From: Teredinibacter turnerae T7901
Lineage (GTDB): Bacteria > Pseudomonadota > Gammaproteobacteria > Pseudomonadales > Cellvibrionaceae
Reading direction: 5' to 3'
Assembly: GCF_000023025.1 (NCBI RefSeq)
Contig: NC_012997.1
Coordinates: 3,035,125 to 3,099,124 of the forward strand
DNA length: 64,000 nt
This document shows positions 37,413-47,769 of the stretch, in pieces; positions within the stretch are counted from its first letter, which is position 1, and each line of letters begins with the position of its first letter. Both the position numbers and the translations under genes were made by a program. The notes beneath the pieces were generated by a model, which was not told the DNA's origin, ran no database searches, and saw nothing but the letters and a program-made list of their open reading frames with translations.

Positions 37413-37891
37413 AACGGTTATCTTACCCCTGTCTGTATTTAGTGAATTGTCCGGCGTCAAACTCGGCTTGCAATGGGTGAACGCGGGCGGAATGCGTGCT
37501 GCGTGATGGCAGATGCCCTGCCCGGCAAAACAGATTAGATCGGTTGAAGTTATCGGTATGACGAGACTAATCGGCGCCAGATAGTTTGACTAAGCTGTCA
37601 AAGTGCGTATTGAGCTAGATCACAGAGACCCGACTCTACGCGCCTTGCAGGCTCCCGTACATGGTTGTTCGACGGTATCCACATTCGCCTTATTGTTATT
37701 CATCTGGACGAACGGGCGGCATAAGATAAAAAAACCGAAGCAATTGATCAAGCGCTTAGGCAAAACAGTATTCCACAATCGACGCATAACAGGTTAGGTT
37801 TCAAGTGAGAAGCAGAGTCAGAGATCTCGGGTCTGCCGAGGGCCAAGTTCGATATGCTAAACTCCGCGGTTTTTAAAGGTACCGGCGTGCG
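37413..37891. other. Intergenic region oadG-dusC
   Basis: 479 bases between divergent genes, no convincing coding frame. It contains a CRP/FNR-like palindrome at 37609-37624. Confidence 0.5.
37609..37624. promoter_or_regulatory. CRP/FNR-like site
   Basis: ATTGAGCTAGATCACA matches the CRP consensus TGTGATCTAGATCACA at 13 of 16 bases and the FNR-type TTGAT-N4-ATCAA at 8 of 10. It is about 200 bases upstream of oadG and 270 upstream of dusC. Regulation of the oad operon by carbon state or oxygen is inference. Confidence 0.35.
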
Positions 37892-38854
37892 ATGCGCATT
37901 TTTTTAGCCCCAATGGAAGGTGTGGTGGACCACCATATGCGCCGCACACTGCATGCAGTCAAAGGCAACGCACAGCAATCCGGGATCGATCTCTGCGTCA
38001 CTGAATTCGTGCGGGTAACAGAACATACCCTACCGCGCAAAGTTTTCCTGCGCGCATGCCCGGAACTCAACGAAGCGAATGCCTACCCGGTCCGGGTTCA
38101 ACTGCTGGGCAGTAACCCCGCGACGCTTGCATCAAACGCCAACAAAGCTGCGCAACTGGGCGCACCAGCAGTTGATCTCAATTTCGGCTGCCCGGCAAAA
38201 ACCGTCAATAAAAGTCGTGGCGGCGCTTGCCTGCTCAACGAAACAAGCCTGCTCGGCGAAATCGTGAGTGCGGTGAGGGAAGCGGTGCCAGCGGAGATTC
38301 CGGTAACCGCCAAAATCCGTCTGGGTTACGAAAACCGGGAGCCCTATTTGAAAAATGCGCTAGCGATAGCGGCTGCAGGCGCTGACGAGTTAGTCGTCCA
38401 CGCGCGCTCCAAAGTCGACGGCTACAAGCCGCCCGCCTACTGGGAATACATTGCCGAGATTCGCCAGGCGCTGTCCATCCCCGTGGTTGCCAACGGAGAA
38501 ATATGGACACTGGAGGATTTTATTCGCTGTCGAGAAGTCACCGGTTGCGAGGACTTTATGCTGGGGCGCGGACTGCTTGCGCGGCCGGATCTCGCGCTGC
38601 AAATAAAAGCCTACACCGCCGGGGAAGGCTACCTGCCGCTATCTTGGGCCGATTTCGCCCCCCTGGTACACGCCTTTTTTGAGCAAACCTGCGATGCCTA
38701 CCCCAAGAAATACATGGGCAACCGGCTGAAGCAGTGGCTTCACTATTTACAGCGAAGCTATGCTGAAGCGGCAGCGCTGTTTGCAGATATAAAGCCGCTC
38801 AGGGACCGCGAACCGATCGACACTCGTTTGCGACGCGAATTACAGGCTCCCTAG
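37892..38854 (+). CDS. dusC: tRNA-dihydrouridine(16) synthase
   Basis: 320 residues, flavin TIM barrel plus helical tRNA-binding domain. It starts RIFLAPMEGVVDHHMR, has the catalytic Cys in NFGCPAKTVNKSRGGA, and ends with LKQWLHYLQRSYAEAAALF. The first and last motifs fit DusC, which acts on U16, better than DusA or DusB. ATG at 37892; the ribosome site is weak. Confidence 0.9.
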   Translation: MRIFLAPMEGVVDHHMRRTLHAVKGNAQQSGIDLCVTEFVRVTEHTLPRKVFLRACPELNEANAYPVRVQLLGSNPATLASNANKAAQLGAPAVDLNFGCPAKTVNKSRGGACLLNETSLLGEIVSAVREAVPAEIPVTAKIRLGYENREPYLKNALAIAAAGADELVVHARSKVDGYKPPAYWEYIAEIRQALSIPVVANGEIWTLEDFIRCREVTGCEDFMLGRGLLARPDLALQIKAYTAGEGYLPLSWADFAPLVHAFFEQTCDAYPKKYMGNRLKQWLHYLQRSYAEAAALFADIKPLRDREPIDTRLRRELQAP

Positions 38855-38868
38855 AGTGAGCAAACAAT

Positions 38869-40575
38869 CTACATGCGGGACTTCAGACGAGGCTCCGCGA
38901 CCGGAATAAACCGCTTGCCATCCCACTCTATCGCCTGCGTCGCCCCAAATGGCGGCCAGTTACGCAGTGTGTGACCACGACTTTCCAGGTCTTTGCGCAC
39001 GTCGGCGTCCATAAACGCGTCAACGAACACCGCATCGGGCGTCCATTGGTGGTGTACCCGTGCCTTGGCCATAGCGGCAGGCAATGGCATATCCAGCCCC
39101 AGTCGATACAGCAGGACCTGCGCCACCTGATTGATAATGGTTGGCCCACCAGCCGCACCCACCGCCAATACCGGCTCACCATTACGCAATACAATTGTTG
39201 GGCTCATACTCGACAGCGGCCGTTTCCTCGGCTGCACACTGTTCGCATCGGCTCCCACGACGTTGAACGCGTTGGCGACACCCGGCTGGGCAGCGAAATC
39301 ATCCATCTGGTTGTTCATCAGCACACCCGTGCCCGGAATCACCACTTTGCTGCCGAAGCCGGTATTCAAGGTGGTCGTCACAGACACCCAGATGCCGGAA
39401 CTGTCCGCAACAGTGAAATGCGTGGTGTGACGGTTAAAAAGCTCGGTTTTAGCATTTGGTGGCTCACCGTGACTCACCGCCTTGCTGACCCGCTTCGGGT
39501 CGATTTCCCGCTGCAACGTCTTGGCATAGGCGGGATCGAGCAAACCTTTGGGCACATCCACGAAATCCGCGTCACCCATCCAGTAGGCTCGATCGGCAAA
39601 TACCCGTTTCATCGCTTCGATGGTGACGTGATAGCGGTCCGCCTCACTCATCTCTTTGAGCGGATAATACCCAAGGATATTCAACAACTGAGCGACATGA
39701 GTACCACCAGAGCTGGGCGGCGGAAAGCCGACAATATCGTAGCCACGAAAGCTGGAACGGACCGGTTCGCGCAGCTTCATCTGGTAATTGGCGAAATCTT
39801 TAGCCGTGATAAACCCGCCATTCGCGGCCATCCACTTGGCGGTCGCCTTTGCGAACTCACCTCGATAGAAGTAATCAGCGCCCTCTTTTGCCAACTTGCG
39901 ATAAGTTGCGGCGAGGTCCTGCTGTTTTAGCACGGTGCCGGATTTAAACGGTGCGCCCTTATCATCAAGAAACACGTTTGCGCTAGATGGGAACAGTGCC
40001 AGCTTATCCGCTGAGCGCGCCAGTCGATTGGCGTAATAGTCTTCTACGACGAAACCGGTTTCGGCGATATTCGCTGCAGCAACCAGGGGTGCGCGCCATC
40101 CCAGCTTCGCGCCTTTGTTCACCAGATATTCCAATGCGGCCACCGAACCTGGAACGCCAATCGCCAGCGCACCAAGCTTACTGAGGCTTGGGTCATATTT
40201 TCCATCGACCAAAAACATGTCCCGATGCGCCTTTGCCGGCGCCATCTCGCGACCATCAAGTGCTTCAATGGAGCCGTCCGGCCAGCGTACAACCACAAAA
40301 CAACCGCCACCAATGCCGGAATTAGGACTATCGACCACACCCAGCGTAAACGCCACCGCAGCGGCAGCATCAATGGCGTTGCCACCCTTGGCAAACGCAT
40401 CAAGCCCCGCCTGCGTCGCAATACTGTTGACAGAAGCCACCGCACCTTTGCCGTCGGGCGTAGTGCGCGCCATCTGATCAAATCTGTTGGGTACCGGCGA
40501 ATACGTCTGTGCAGATTGGGCAGGATTAGCAACGATAAAACACAGAAGAATGAGGCTGAGACGTAACAAAAGCAT
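38869..40575 (-). CDS. ggt: Gamma-glutamyltransferase
   Basis: 568 residues with a signal peptide of about 21 residues, so periplasmic. Made as a proenzyme that cuts itself before the nucleophilic Thr of HTTHFTVADSSG into two subunits. GIGGGCFVVV, DGREMAP, GFGSKV and RPLSSMSPTI are family motifs. It hydrolyses glutathione and transfers gamma-glutamyl groups. AGGGA ribosome site. Flanked by convergent dusC. Confidence 0.94.
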   Translation of the reverse strand: MLLLRLSLILLCFIVANPAQSAQTYSPVPNRFDQMARTTPDGKGAVASVNSIATQAGLDAFAKGGNAIDAAAAVAFTLGVVDSPNSGIGGGCFVVVRWPDGSIEALDGREMAPAKAHRDMFLVDGKYDPSLSKLGALAIGVPGSVAALEYLVNKGAKLGWRAPLVAAANIAETGFVVEDYYANRLARSADKLALFPSSANVFLDDKGAPFKSGTVLKQQDLAATYRKLAKEGADYFYRGEFAKATAKWMAANGGFITAKDFANYQMKLREPVRSSFRGYDIVGFPPPSSGGTHVAQLLNILGYYPLKEMSEADRYHVTIEAMKRVFADRAYWMGDADFVDVPKGLLDPAYAKTLQREIDPKRVSKAVSHGEPPNAKTELFNRHTTHFTVADSSGIWVSVTTTLNTGFGSKVVIPGTGVLMNNQMDDFAAQPGVANAFNVVGADANSVQPRKRPLSSMSPTIVLRNGEPVLAVGAAGGPTIINQVAQVLLYRLGLDMPLPAAMAKARVHHQWTPDAVFVDAFMDADVRKDLESRGHTLRNWPPFGATQAIEWDGKRFIPVAEPRLKSRM

Positions 40576-41047
40576 GTAATTTCCCTGGATTCGGGCGGTT
40601 AATCAGCAAGTATTCGCGCTTTTAGCGACACGCTAGAAGTACATCACGCTAGAAGTACAAAGCGCTAAAACCAAAAATCACCGGCTCTGTGGCCGTCAAC
40701 ACACAGGGCACCACAAAGCTTCGCGCGGGCTATGGTTCGATGCTGAAACAGTAAAAAGTGAATGAGCGTCAATGTACACCTCTTGGGTAAAAACTACGTG
40801 CCAGAAACCTGGCAACTCTTTACCAGCAGCTCTTTAAGAGAAGACGTCGACTAGGCTTTAAGTTGATGGTGCAGAACTGCACCGCCGGTAGACCAAACAA
40901 CAATCTCACTACAGCGACAGCAAGCCATCGCTCAGTTCGCAAAAAACAAGATTTTAAGCGGCAGGTATTACGAAGTACTGATTTTAGTGATCGCAGCCGG
41001 CGCTAGCAAGTGGATGACTGCAGCGCCGCTGAATACTGAGCGGTGAA
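40576..41047. other. Intergenic region ggt-mgsA
   Basis: 472 bases without a convincing gene, containing a compact repeat element at 40620-40670. Confidence 0.5.
40620..40670. repeat. Inverted repeat enclosing two 15-bp direct repeats
   Basis: TTTTAGCG (40620-40627) and CGCTAAAA (40663-40670) flank two copies of CACGCTAGAAGTACA (40629-40643, 40645-40659), identical, with a 16-base period. Upstream of ggt. Confidence 0.8.
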
Positions 41048-41506
41048 TCAGCCAAGTCGCTTGGCAATATAGGCGTCGTAATCAGGAACCAAACGCTCGT
41101 ATTCTTCATTTATGTATTGCGAGGAAATAATGAAGTCGGCAGATGCTGGATTACACGCAACAGGTATGTTCCACACCGCCGCGATACGCAACAATGCTTT
41201 AACATCCGGGTCATGGGGCATAGGCTCGAATGGGTCCCAGAAAAATATCAGAATGTCGATCTCGCCCTCGGAAATTTTTGCGCCTATTTGCTGATCGCCG
41301 CCCAACGGACCGCTCACGCATTTACGGATGCTGAGCCCAGTCGCCTCTTCCAGCTTATGGCCGGTTGTTCCAGTCGCGTACAACTGATGCGCAGAAAGCT
41401 TAAAACTGTGCTTTTTTGCCCATTTGCACAGTGGGTCTTTCATGTTGTCGTGCGCAACGAGAGCAATATTCTTCTTATCGTGCAGTTTTTGAACTTTCTT
41501 TTCCAA
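41048..41506 (-). CDS. mgsA: Methylglyoxal synthase
   Basis: 152 residues, same length as E. coli MgsA. Converts dihydroxyacetone phosphate to methylglyoxal and phosphate, relieving sugar-phosphate stress. It has [45 protein letters not shown] and [11 protein letters not shown], with the catalytic Asp in EGEIDILIF. The start is a rare TTG at 41506 with AGGGGA 7 bases upstream, which may keep expression low. Confidence 0.95.
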   Translation of the reverse strand: MEKKVQKLHDKKNIALVAHDNMKDPLCKWAKKHSFKLSAHQLYATGTTGHKLEEATGLSIRKCVSGPLGGDQQIGAKISEGEIDILIFFWDPFEPMPHDPDVKALLRIAAVWNIPVACNPASADFIISSQYINEEYERLVPDYDAYIAKRLG

Positions 41507-41635
41507 AATATATCCCCTGTAATACCGTCAATAGGTGAACACAGTTTAACTCAAAAATACGAGGTTCGGCGCAGGATTACACTCGCAAAATGGAGGGGCA
41601 ATTGGACTCGCAATTCAATACGAAAATTCAGGCAT

Positions 41636-41665
41636 AAAAAAAGCCCTCATACTGAGGGCTTTTTT
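41636..41665 (-). terminator. Terminator of tRNA-Arg
   Basis: Stem AAAAGCCCTCA / TGAGGGCTTTT, loop TAC, with T-runs on both strands. It starts a few bases past the 3' end of tRNA-Arg on minus. Confidence 0.9.
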
Positions 41666-41669
41666 AAGA

Positions 41670-41746
41670 TGGCGCACTCGGGAGGATTCGAACCTCCGAC
41701 CGCTCGGTTCGTAGCCGAGTACTCTATCCAGCTGAGCTACGAGTGC
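41670..41746 (-). tRNA. tRNA-Arg(ACG)
   Basis: 77 bases with encoded CCA. Acceptor GCACTCG pairs with CGAGTGC; the anticodon arm is CTCGG-CTACGAA-CCGAG, giving anticodon ACG; T-arm GGAGG-TTCGAAT-CCTCC. In many gammaproteobacteria it sits next to tRNA-Ser(GCT) after csrA; here that tRNA is 20.6 kb away. Confidence 0.98.
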
Positions 41747-41953
41747 GTAATTTGTTTCCCGATCCGCGCTGTGTGCGTCGTCTCGAGGGCGCGTATATTA
41801 TGAATTGGCACTCAGTCCGTCAAGAGAAAATTTAAACTTTTTTAAATTTTTTATGCCAGCCACGTGACGCGCTAAAACTATTTAAACACGTTTCCTTCCC
41901 CTTCGGAAAGATCTAACATAGGCCGCCGTTTAATAGGAGTACCGCAAACTGGC

Positions 41954-43384
41954 ATGTTCTTCTCTTCCGAGCGCCAACATTTCTTCAAGCCTTTAAACAG
42001 TAAGTACCGCGAACAGGTGGTGCAATGCCTGTGCTTGCTTTACCAGCGCCTGTATAGTTCCAACGCGGACTATGGCAGCGCTCTAGGCCGCGAGCAGGTT
42101 CTCGAGATACTGGAAGAAGCCCTGGCGCGCGCGCCGGTGCTCGACGCCCAGGATAATGAAGACGAAACGCGCTTCAAGAATACGCGCGAACAAGCCAACT
42201 GGACCTTGAAGCAGTTACTCGACTGCGGCTGGCTGGAAAAACAAGTGGACACCGCGACCATGCAGTCCACCTTCCCGTTCAGTCGAATGGGGCGATTATT
42301 TACCCAACCTCTGGTGGAATCGGATACCACCCAGATCCGCACACGCCACCGCAACACCCGCAATACACTCAATTCGCTCGAGGCCTTCTTAACCCGGGGC
42401 GAAGTGTATGACCTGCTCGACGCATTCGAATACTCGGAGCGCATCGTCACCGATTTCACCGATATCATTTCAGAGTTGGAAGAACGCAAACGGCAACTCG
42501 TGCAGGAAGTGGAATCGCAGCAATTGGTTCAACAGGCAACCGACCAGTTTTTCGAATTTATGGAAAAGCGCTTTCAACCGGATGTTTCGGTGCGACTGTC
42601 CGCCGATAGCGTTGAAAAACACCGCGACCAAATTCACAAAGCGATCGGCAAAATTCGTCGCAAGTCGTCCGACAGCAAACGCCACATGGAATTACAGCTG
42701 CGGCGGCTGGTGCCGGAAATTGCGCGCAACAATCACTCCGCGCTCTGGTTTATTCTCGATACCATTGAACGCCGGATGAGTAATGCAGCGGAAATTATGC
42801 TGCCAGCATTGCGCCGCGCACTGCACAGTTTTACCAAACGTGCCGACATTATTATCCGCCAACTGAGCTACCTGAATAGTCAGCCGAATAATGATTTACT
42901 ACAGGTCTGCCAGCAGTTACAGAAGCTGAGCCCCGCACAATGGGACGAGCGAATGTCCCGCGCCAGTGAACAACTGTCAGGGGTGAAATTGCAGCTTATC
43001 GACCCCGCGCAAATCAAACTGCTGGAAAGACGCAAAACACCGCCGCTCAACACCGCAGTTAACGAAGAAGAAACGCCGGACCAGGATGTACTGCGCGAAT
43101 CCCACATACAACAAATGCTGGACCAGGCCTTTACCATTAATAATCAGCAGGTGCGGGAATATCTGGTCTCGGCACTGCGTGCCGGGCGCGCAATATCCAC
43201 GGCTGCCCTGCCGGTTAGCTCCGCGCAGGACCTTCTGGCCGTCGCCCAGATCGTGGAAGTGGCCGCCATCAATAACCTGAGCAGCGACTATGCGTTTCGC
43301 GTTGAGCCCACTGGGCGTAGCACACATTCCGAGTTTTATGCTGAGCAGGACGAATTTATTATCGAACTGGACAATCAACAGTAG
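41954..43384 (+). CDS. jetA: Wadjet protein JetA (MksF kleisin)
   Basis: 476 residues. A kleisin subunit of the MukBEF-like Wadjet complex, which extrudes plasmid DNA loops and leads to cutting of small circles. N-terminal winged-helix-like region (residues 1-120), long helical middle (QLVQEVESQQLVQQATDQFF, residues 150-300), and C-terminal part ending in FYAEQDEFIIELDNQQ. Matches the JetA/DUF5716-type protein. It starts the jetABCD operon with AGGAG 13 bases upstream of the ATG; jetB begins 6 bases after its stop. Confidence 0.9.
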   Translation: MFFSSERQHFFKPLNSKYREQVVQCLCLLYQRLYSSNADYGSALGREQVLEILEEALARAPVLDAQDNEDETRFKNTREQANWTLKQLLDCGWLEKQVDTATMQSTFPFSRMGRLFTQPLVESDTTQIRTRHRNTRNTLNSLEAFLTRGEVYDLLDAFEYSERIVTDFTDIISELEERKRQLVQEVESQQLVQQATDQFFEFMEKRFQPDVSVRLSADSVEKHRDQIHKAIGKIRRKSSDSKRHMELQLRRLVPEIARNNHSALWFILDTIERRMSNAAEIMLPALRRALHSFTKRADIIIRQLSYLNSQPNNDLLQVCQQLQKLSPAQWDERMSRASEQLSGVKLQLIDPAQIKLLERRKTPPLNTAVNEEETPDQDVLRESHIQQMLDQAFTINNQQVREYLVSALRAGRAISTAALPVSSAQDLLAVAQIVEVAAINNLSSDYAFRVEPTGRSTHSEFYAEQDEFIIELDNQQ

Positions 43385-43390
43385 CCCCAA

Positions 43391-44092
43391 ATGCTCGATA
43401 CATTTATATCTGAACAATTACAAACCTGTGGTTTGCGCAAGGAAGAGTTTTCCGAACTGCTGATACGCCTGCTCGACTACGGTGTTATCTGCCGCGAAGA
43501 AAGCCAGATTGAGGCAACACTTTACGACCGCTATCTGCAGTGCACTGATTTGGTCGAAGCGTATTTGGCGCTTGTTGGAATTCGTATTCTGCACGACCGG
43601 CAATTTAATTTTGTGCGGCTGTTTCCGCCCGGCGCAGAAATTCCCGGCATGAGTGACGATGATAACTCGCCCTTTAACAGCGGCTTTAGGGTGCGGCCAA
43701 ACCAGCAGGAAATCGCGGTCATTCTCGCCTTGCGGGCGGAATACGAAAAAGCCCTGCGCGAAGGCCAGGTCGATGAACGCGGCCAGGTATTGATTCCGCT
43801 GGAAAGCCTCGCCATCGCAATGAACAATTTGCTAAAGCGACATTTGCCCGAAACCCAGGTAGACCGCAAACGGCTTTTTACCCGCTTGCGCCAACTGCGC
43901 TTAATTCAATTCAACCAGGAAGATGACTTCGAAAGCAATGAGATATGGTTGAGCATTCAGCCATCTATCACCAGCTTTGTGACCGAAGCCGTATTAAACA
44001 CCCTCGGCGAGCCCCTACCTGAAAGCGAAGAACCAGCAACAAGCGAAGCAGAACCGGAAAGTACCATGTTCAACGATGAGGCCCCGCAATAA
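43391..44092 (+). CDS. jetB: Wadjet protein JetB (MksE, KITE subunit)
   Basis: 233 residues with tandem winged-helix character ([22 protein letters not shown], and near 150 [18 protein letters not shown]), matching JetB/MksE (DUF4194). It binds the kleisin in the SMC motor. The C-terminal 25 residues are acidic and low in complexity. Its stop overlaps the jetC start (TAATG), so translation is coupled. Confidence 0.9.
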   Translation: MLDTFISEQLQTCGLRKEEFSELLIRLLDYGVICREESQIEATLYDRYLQCTDLVEAYLALVGIRILHDRQFNFVRLFPPGAEIPGMSDDDNSPFNSGFRVRPNQQEIAVILALRAEYEKALREGQVDERGQVLIPLESLAIAMNNLLKRHLPETQVDRKRLFTRLRQLRLIQFNQEDDFESNEIWLSIQPSITSFVTEAVLNTLGEPLPESEEPATSEAEPESTMFNDEAPQ

Positions 44093-47000
44093 TGTTTTTG
44101 AAAAAAGGCATCCTTATCAATTGGGGCAATATTCCTCACCTGGAATTCAGCTACGGGCCAATCAATTTATTTTCCGGCGGTAATGGATCGGGAAAAACCA
44201 CCGCTGCAGATGCGATTCAAACCTTAATGACCGCAGCGCACGAAAACCTGTTTAACTTCAATCCCGGTCAGGATGAAACCACCCAGCGCGGTCGCGGTGG
44301 CAAACAGGTTCGTACCCTTGCCTCTTACGTCTTGGGTTGTGACGATGGCAGCTATGCGCGGCCGCAAGCAGCGGATGGCTATATTGCAGGCGTTTTTCAC
44401 CCCACTGCAGGCGAACAGGGCGATGTGTTCACCGCCGTGATGTGCATGCGCGCACACGTCGATGCCGCGGGCGCGCAGAAGCAGGCGCGCCTGGATGATC
44501 TGGTATTTCTAATCTTGCCCGGCGAGCAGCTGACACTCTCGCATTTTGTGCGCAGCTATCCAGACGGCAAACACATTGTACCCATTACCGAAATTGCCAA
44601 TCTGTTGCGCCAGGAATTCGGTAGTAAATCGGTCGAAATATACGATAAAAAAGGTGCCTACCTGCGCCGCCTTTACGGTGCCTTGCGCGGCCGCAAAGAA
44701 GCGGTTTCCGATCGCGAAGCCAAGCATGCGGCGCGTACCTTCTCCAATTTTATGGCGTACAAACCCGTTAAAAGCATTAATGAGTTTGTCGCCCGCGAAG
44801 TACTCGAGCCTAAAGATTTAGGCGATGCCATCCGCAGCGTTTCCGAGTTGATGAAAACGATTCATCAAATGGAAAGTGACACCCGCGCACTGCTCAACTC
44901 CATCGACACCTTGGAGCAGGCCCAAACCTCAACCAGTCAGTACATCGAGACCTGGATCGAGCGCAGCGTCACGGACTACACCGAAGCTGCACGCAAGATG
45001 GCGATAAACCAGCAGGCCTACATCACAGCCAAAAACCAGCAGGCCGAAACCCGCGAGGCCATCGCCGAAAACGAAGAAGCCGCGAACCTGTGCGAGCAGC
45101 GCAAGCGCCAGACCCACGAAGAAGTCATTGCGCTGGAAGCCCATCGCCAGGGTATAGGCGCGTTAAAAGATAAAGATCAGCTCGAACAAAAAATTGTCGA
45201 TGCCAACCGCACCCTGCTGGAAAAAACCCGCCCGCTATTGGAACAACACCAGCAATTGGAAAAAAACCTGCAGGCGGGCCAGGTGTTGGCCAGACGGTTA
45301 ACGGAAATGTCACTCGGCGTCGAGATTCCCGCGCTGGAACGCAAAGCGTTCCGCAGCCTGCTTAAGTCCGTCGCCAGCAATACGGCATTTAGTGAGTTTG
45401 AACTGACGCGCTTGCTGGGTAACGACTGGATTGATATTTCACCGCTGGAACATTACCTGGAACAAGTGGTTTCAGCGGAGGCGGATCATCGCCGCCTTGC
45501 CGAGCAACTTCACCAGCCTGGCGACAGTATCCGCGACGCCGTCGCGGTGATTGCATCCAGCCACAAGCGCCGCTACGAAGACCTGCAGCAAAAAGCCCGC
45601 GCGAAGCACAAAGAAATCCAGCGCCTGGAAGCGAGCAAAGTCAGCTATCCCGCGTATGTGGAAACCGCGCTGGCCGCCATAAGCAAGCAGTTCCCTGCGG
45701 CCAACCCACGTGTACTCTGTGATTTTATCGAAGTGCTGGACGCACGTTGGCAAATGGCAATTGAAGGCTACCTGGGCGGCGCGCGCTTCTCGATAATTGT
45801 CGAGCAGGATTTCGAAGCCGATGCGATTCGTGTTGTGCGCGCACTGAGCGACAGCAAGCGCAATCGTGCGCGCGTTATCCAAGGGTACAAAGCCCACAAG
45901 GACGCGGAGCGATTGAGCCTCGCCAACGACTCCATCGTCAGTGTGATGTCGTTCAGCCATAAAACCGCCGAAGACTATTTGCGCGCGTCTTACGGCAACG
46001 TGCTCTGTGTGGAAGATACCGAAACCCTGCGCACTACCGCGCGCGGGTTAACGCCGGATGGTCTCGCCAGCGGCAACTACAGCATGTGGCGCTGCGACCT
46101 GGATGACAGCGAACTGGTCTTTGGCCAAGGCGCTCGCGAGCGGGCTCTGAAAGCCAAGTTGCGCGAAGCTGAGGCGCTCGCCAGCAACAGCACCGCGCTG
46201 GAAAAAGAGCAGCAACTGCTCGCCGACGTTTTTAACCACATCGACGCCATTCGTCCTGCCAGTTGCGGCAAGGTCGTGCGTGAAATTCTCGACCTTCACC
46301 GCCAGATCGAGTCCGCCCAAAGTCAGCTCGACAACCTCGACCTCAGCGACTTCAAACATCTGGAAGAACAGCTGCACACACTCAAAGCGGAGTACCGCGA
46401 ACAGGAATCGCAACAGCGGGATTTAAACAAGCAAGCGGGACGCCTGCACGAACGGGAACAGCAAACCGCGCGCAAAGCGAAAGATCTGGCAGACGCGCTG
46501 GAGCTGTTCCAGGAAGCGCGCGAAGCCGCCGAGGTAGCGATTGAGCGTATCGCCGACTGGCACCCGGATTTTGACGCGGACACCGCACTGGCGCAGGCAG
46601 ATCAGGCTGCCGCGCAGGCGAGTGGCGATTTCAGCTATACCGATATCCTGGCGACCTTAAACGCCCGCCTGGAAGAGACGGAGCGGAAAATCTACCAGAC
46701 CGTCCTGAGTCACAATCAGCAGTGCAACCCGCACGACGCCATTGTGTACGATACCGGTTATGGCGAGCGCCACGACGACACGTTTTTTCAGCGCCTGGTG
46801 AAGTTGCGCAGCGAAATTGGGTTGATCCACAACCGCTTGAAAAACAATGTGCTTATCGACAAGCACGACAAAATCGCCAACCTCAAAGACACCTTCAACA
46901 CGGCGTTTGTCACCAACCTGTGCCATTCGATTTATCAGGCCATCAGCGACGGTAAACGCCTGCTCGACGACCTCAACCAGGAGCTTGAACACCACCGCTT

Positions 47001-47718
47001 CGGCGCGGATCGCGAGCGCTTCTACTTTGGCTGGGAATGGGTGCCGGAATACCGGGAATACTGGCGCTTCTTTAAAGAAGTTATCGACTTGCCCAACCTG
47101 GGCGACGGCGCCAGCCTGTTCGATGCAGAGCTGTCGGAAAAAGCCTGCGCCGTGCGCGACAAAATGCTCACTATGCTGCTGGACCCGGACGAACAGGTCG
47201 CTCTGCGCGAACTCAACCGCATCAGCGACTACCGCAATTATCGCCAGTACGAAATTTACAAGGAACCCGAGGGCAAGGCCCCCATCGCGTTGAGCCAATA
47301 CGGCACCGGCTCCGGCGGGCAGCTTGAAACCCCCGCTTATATTATTCGTGCCGCCGCGGTGACGTCGGCGTTTCGCTTTGGCGAGGGACACACCCATCTG
47401 CGGATGGTGCTGGTGGATGAGGCATTCTCGAAAATGGACGAAAACCGTTCGCGAGAAGTCATCAATTACCTCACGGAAAGTCTCGGCTTGCAGCTACTCT
47501 TTATTATGCCGACCAGTAAATCCGGCCCGTTTATGGATTTAATCAGCAACCAGTTTGTGTTCAGCAAATGTCCGTCTGCCACACCCATAGGTGAACTCAA
47601 TACTCGCGTCCTGGTCGATAGGAAGACATGTAATCAAGAAAAAATAATGGAACTCTGGGCGAACCATCGACGTTTGGTACGCCATCAGGGTATGCTCGAT
47701 TTTATGGAAGGGCTGTAG
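44092..47718 (+). CDS. jetC: Wadjet protein JetC (MksB, SMC-like ATPase)
   Basis: 1208 residues. The motor ATPase of the complex. Walker A GGNGSGKTT at 29-37, long coiled-coil arms with a hinge in the middle (about 540-650), an SGGQ-type ABC signature (GTGSGGQ, 1071-1077) and Walker B VLVDE ending at Glu1110. All ATPase residues are intact. The protein is on the long side of the MukB-like JetC family range but shorter than MukB. Followed by jetD after 51 bases. Confidence 0.95.
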   Translation: MFLKKGILINWGNIPHLEFSYGPINLFSGGNGSGKTTAADAIQTLMTAAHENLFNFNPGQDETTQRGRGGKQVRTLASYVLGCDDGSYARPQAADGYIAGVFHPTAGEQGDVFTAVMCMRAHVDAAGAQKQARLDDLVFLILPGEQLTLSHFVRSYPDGKHIVPITEIANLLRQEFGSKSVEIYDKKGAYLRRLYGALRGRKEAVSDREAKHAARTFSNFMAYKPVKSINEFVAREVLEPKDLGDAIRSVSELMKTIHQMESDTRALLNSIDTLEQAQTSTSQYIETWIERSVTDYTEAARKMAINQQAYITAKNQQAETREAIAENEEAANLCEQRKRQTHEEVIALEAHRQGIGALKDKDQLEQKIVDANRTLLEKTRPLLEQHQQLEKNLQAGQVLARRLTEMSLGVEIPALERKAFRSLLKSVASNTAFSEFELTRLLGNDWIDISPLEHYLEQVVSAEADHRRLAEQLHQPGDSIRDAVAVIASSHKRRYEDLQQKARAKHKEIQRLEASKVSYPAYVETALAAISKQFPAANPRVLCDFIEVLDARWQMAIEGYLGGARFSIIVEQDFEADAIRVVRALSDSKRNRARVIQGYKAHKDAERLSLANDSIVSVMSFSHKTAEDYLRASYGNVLCVEDTETLRTTARGLTPDGLASGNYSMWRCDLDDSELVFGQGARERALKAKLREAEALASNSTALEKEQQLLADVFNHIDAIRPASCGKVVREILDLHRQIESAQSQLDNLDLSDFKHLEEQLHTLKAEYREQESQQRDLNKQAGRLHEREQQTARKAKDLADALELFQEAREAAEVAIERIADWHPDFDADTALAQADQAAAQASGDFSYTDILATLNARLEETERKIYQTVLSHNQQCNPHDAIVYDTGYGERHDDTFFQRLVKLRSEIGLIHNRLKNNVLIDKHDKIANLKDTFNTAFVTNLCHSIYQAISDGKRLLDDLNQELEHHRFGADRERFYFGWEWVPEYREYWRFFKEVIDLPNLGDGASLFDAELSEKACAVRDKMLTMLLDPDEQVALRELNRISDYRNYRQYEIYKEPEGKAPIALSQYGTGSGGQLETPAYIIRAAAVTSAFRFGEGHTHLRMVLVDEAFSKMDENRSREVINYLTESLGLQLLFIMPTSKSGPFMDLISNQFVFSKCPSATPIGELNTRVLVDRKTCNQEKIMELWANHRRLVRHQGMLDFMEGL

Positions 47719-47769
47719 ATCACGGGCCAGCCTCCGCTGGCTTCGCTGTTCGGCCCCAATGGGGTGACT

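Noticed and set aside
41747-41953. Search for a duplicated tRNA 3' end as island attachment site
   Set aside because: No copy of the tRNA-Ser 3' end is found near tRNA-Arg and no integrase is present, so classic tRNA integration is not supported.
46657-47397. 246-codon frame opposite jetC
   Set aside because: Shadow of the GC-rich jetC coding strand; the jetC product is complete with all motifs.
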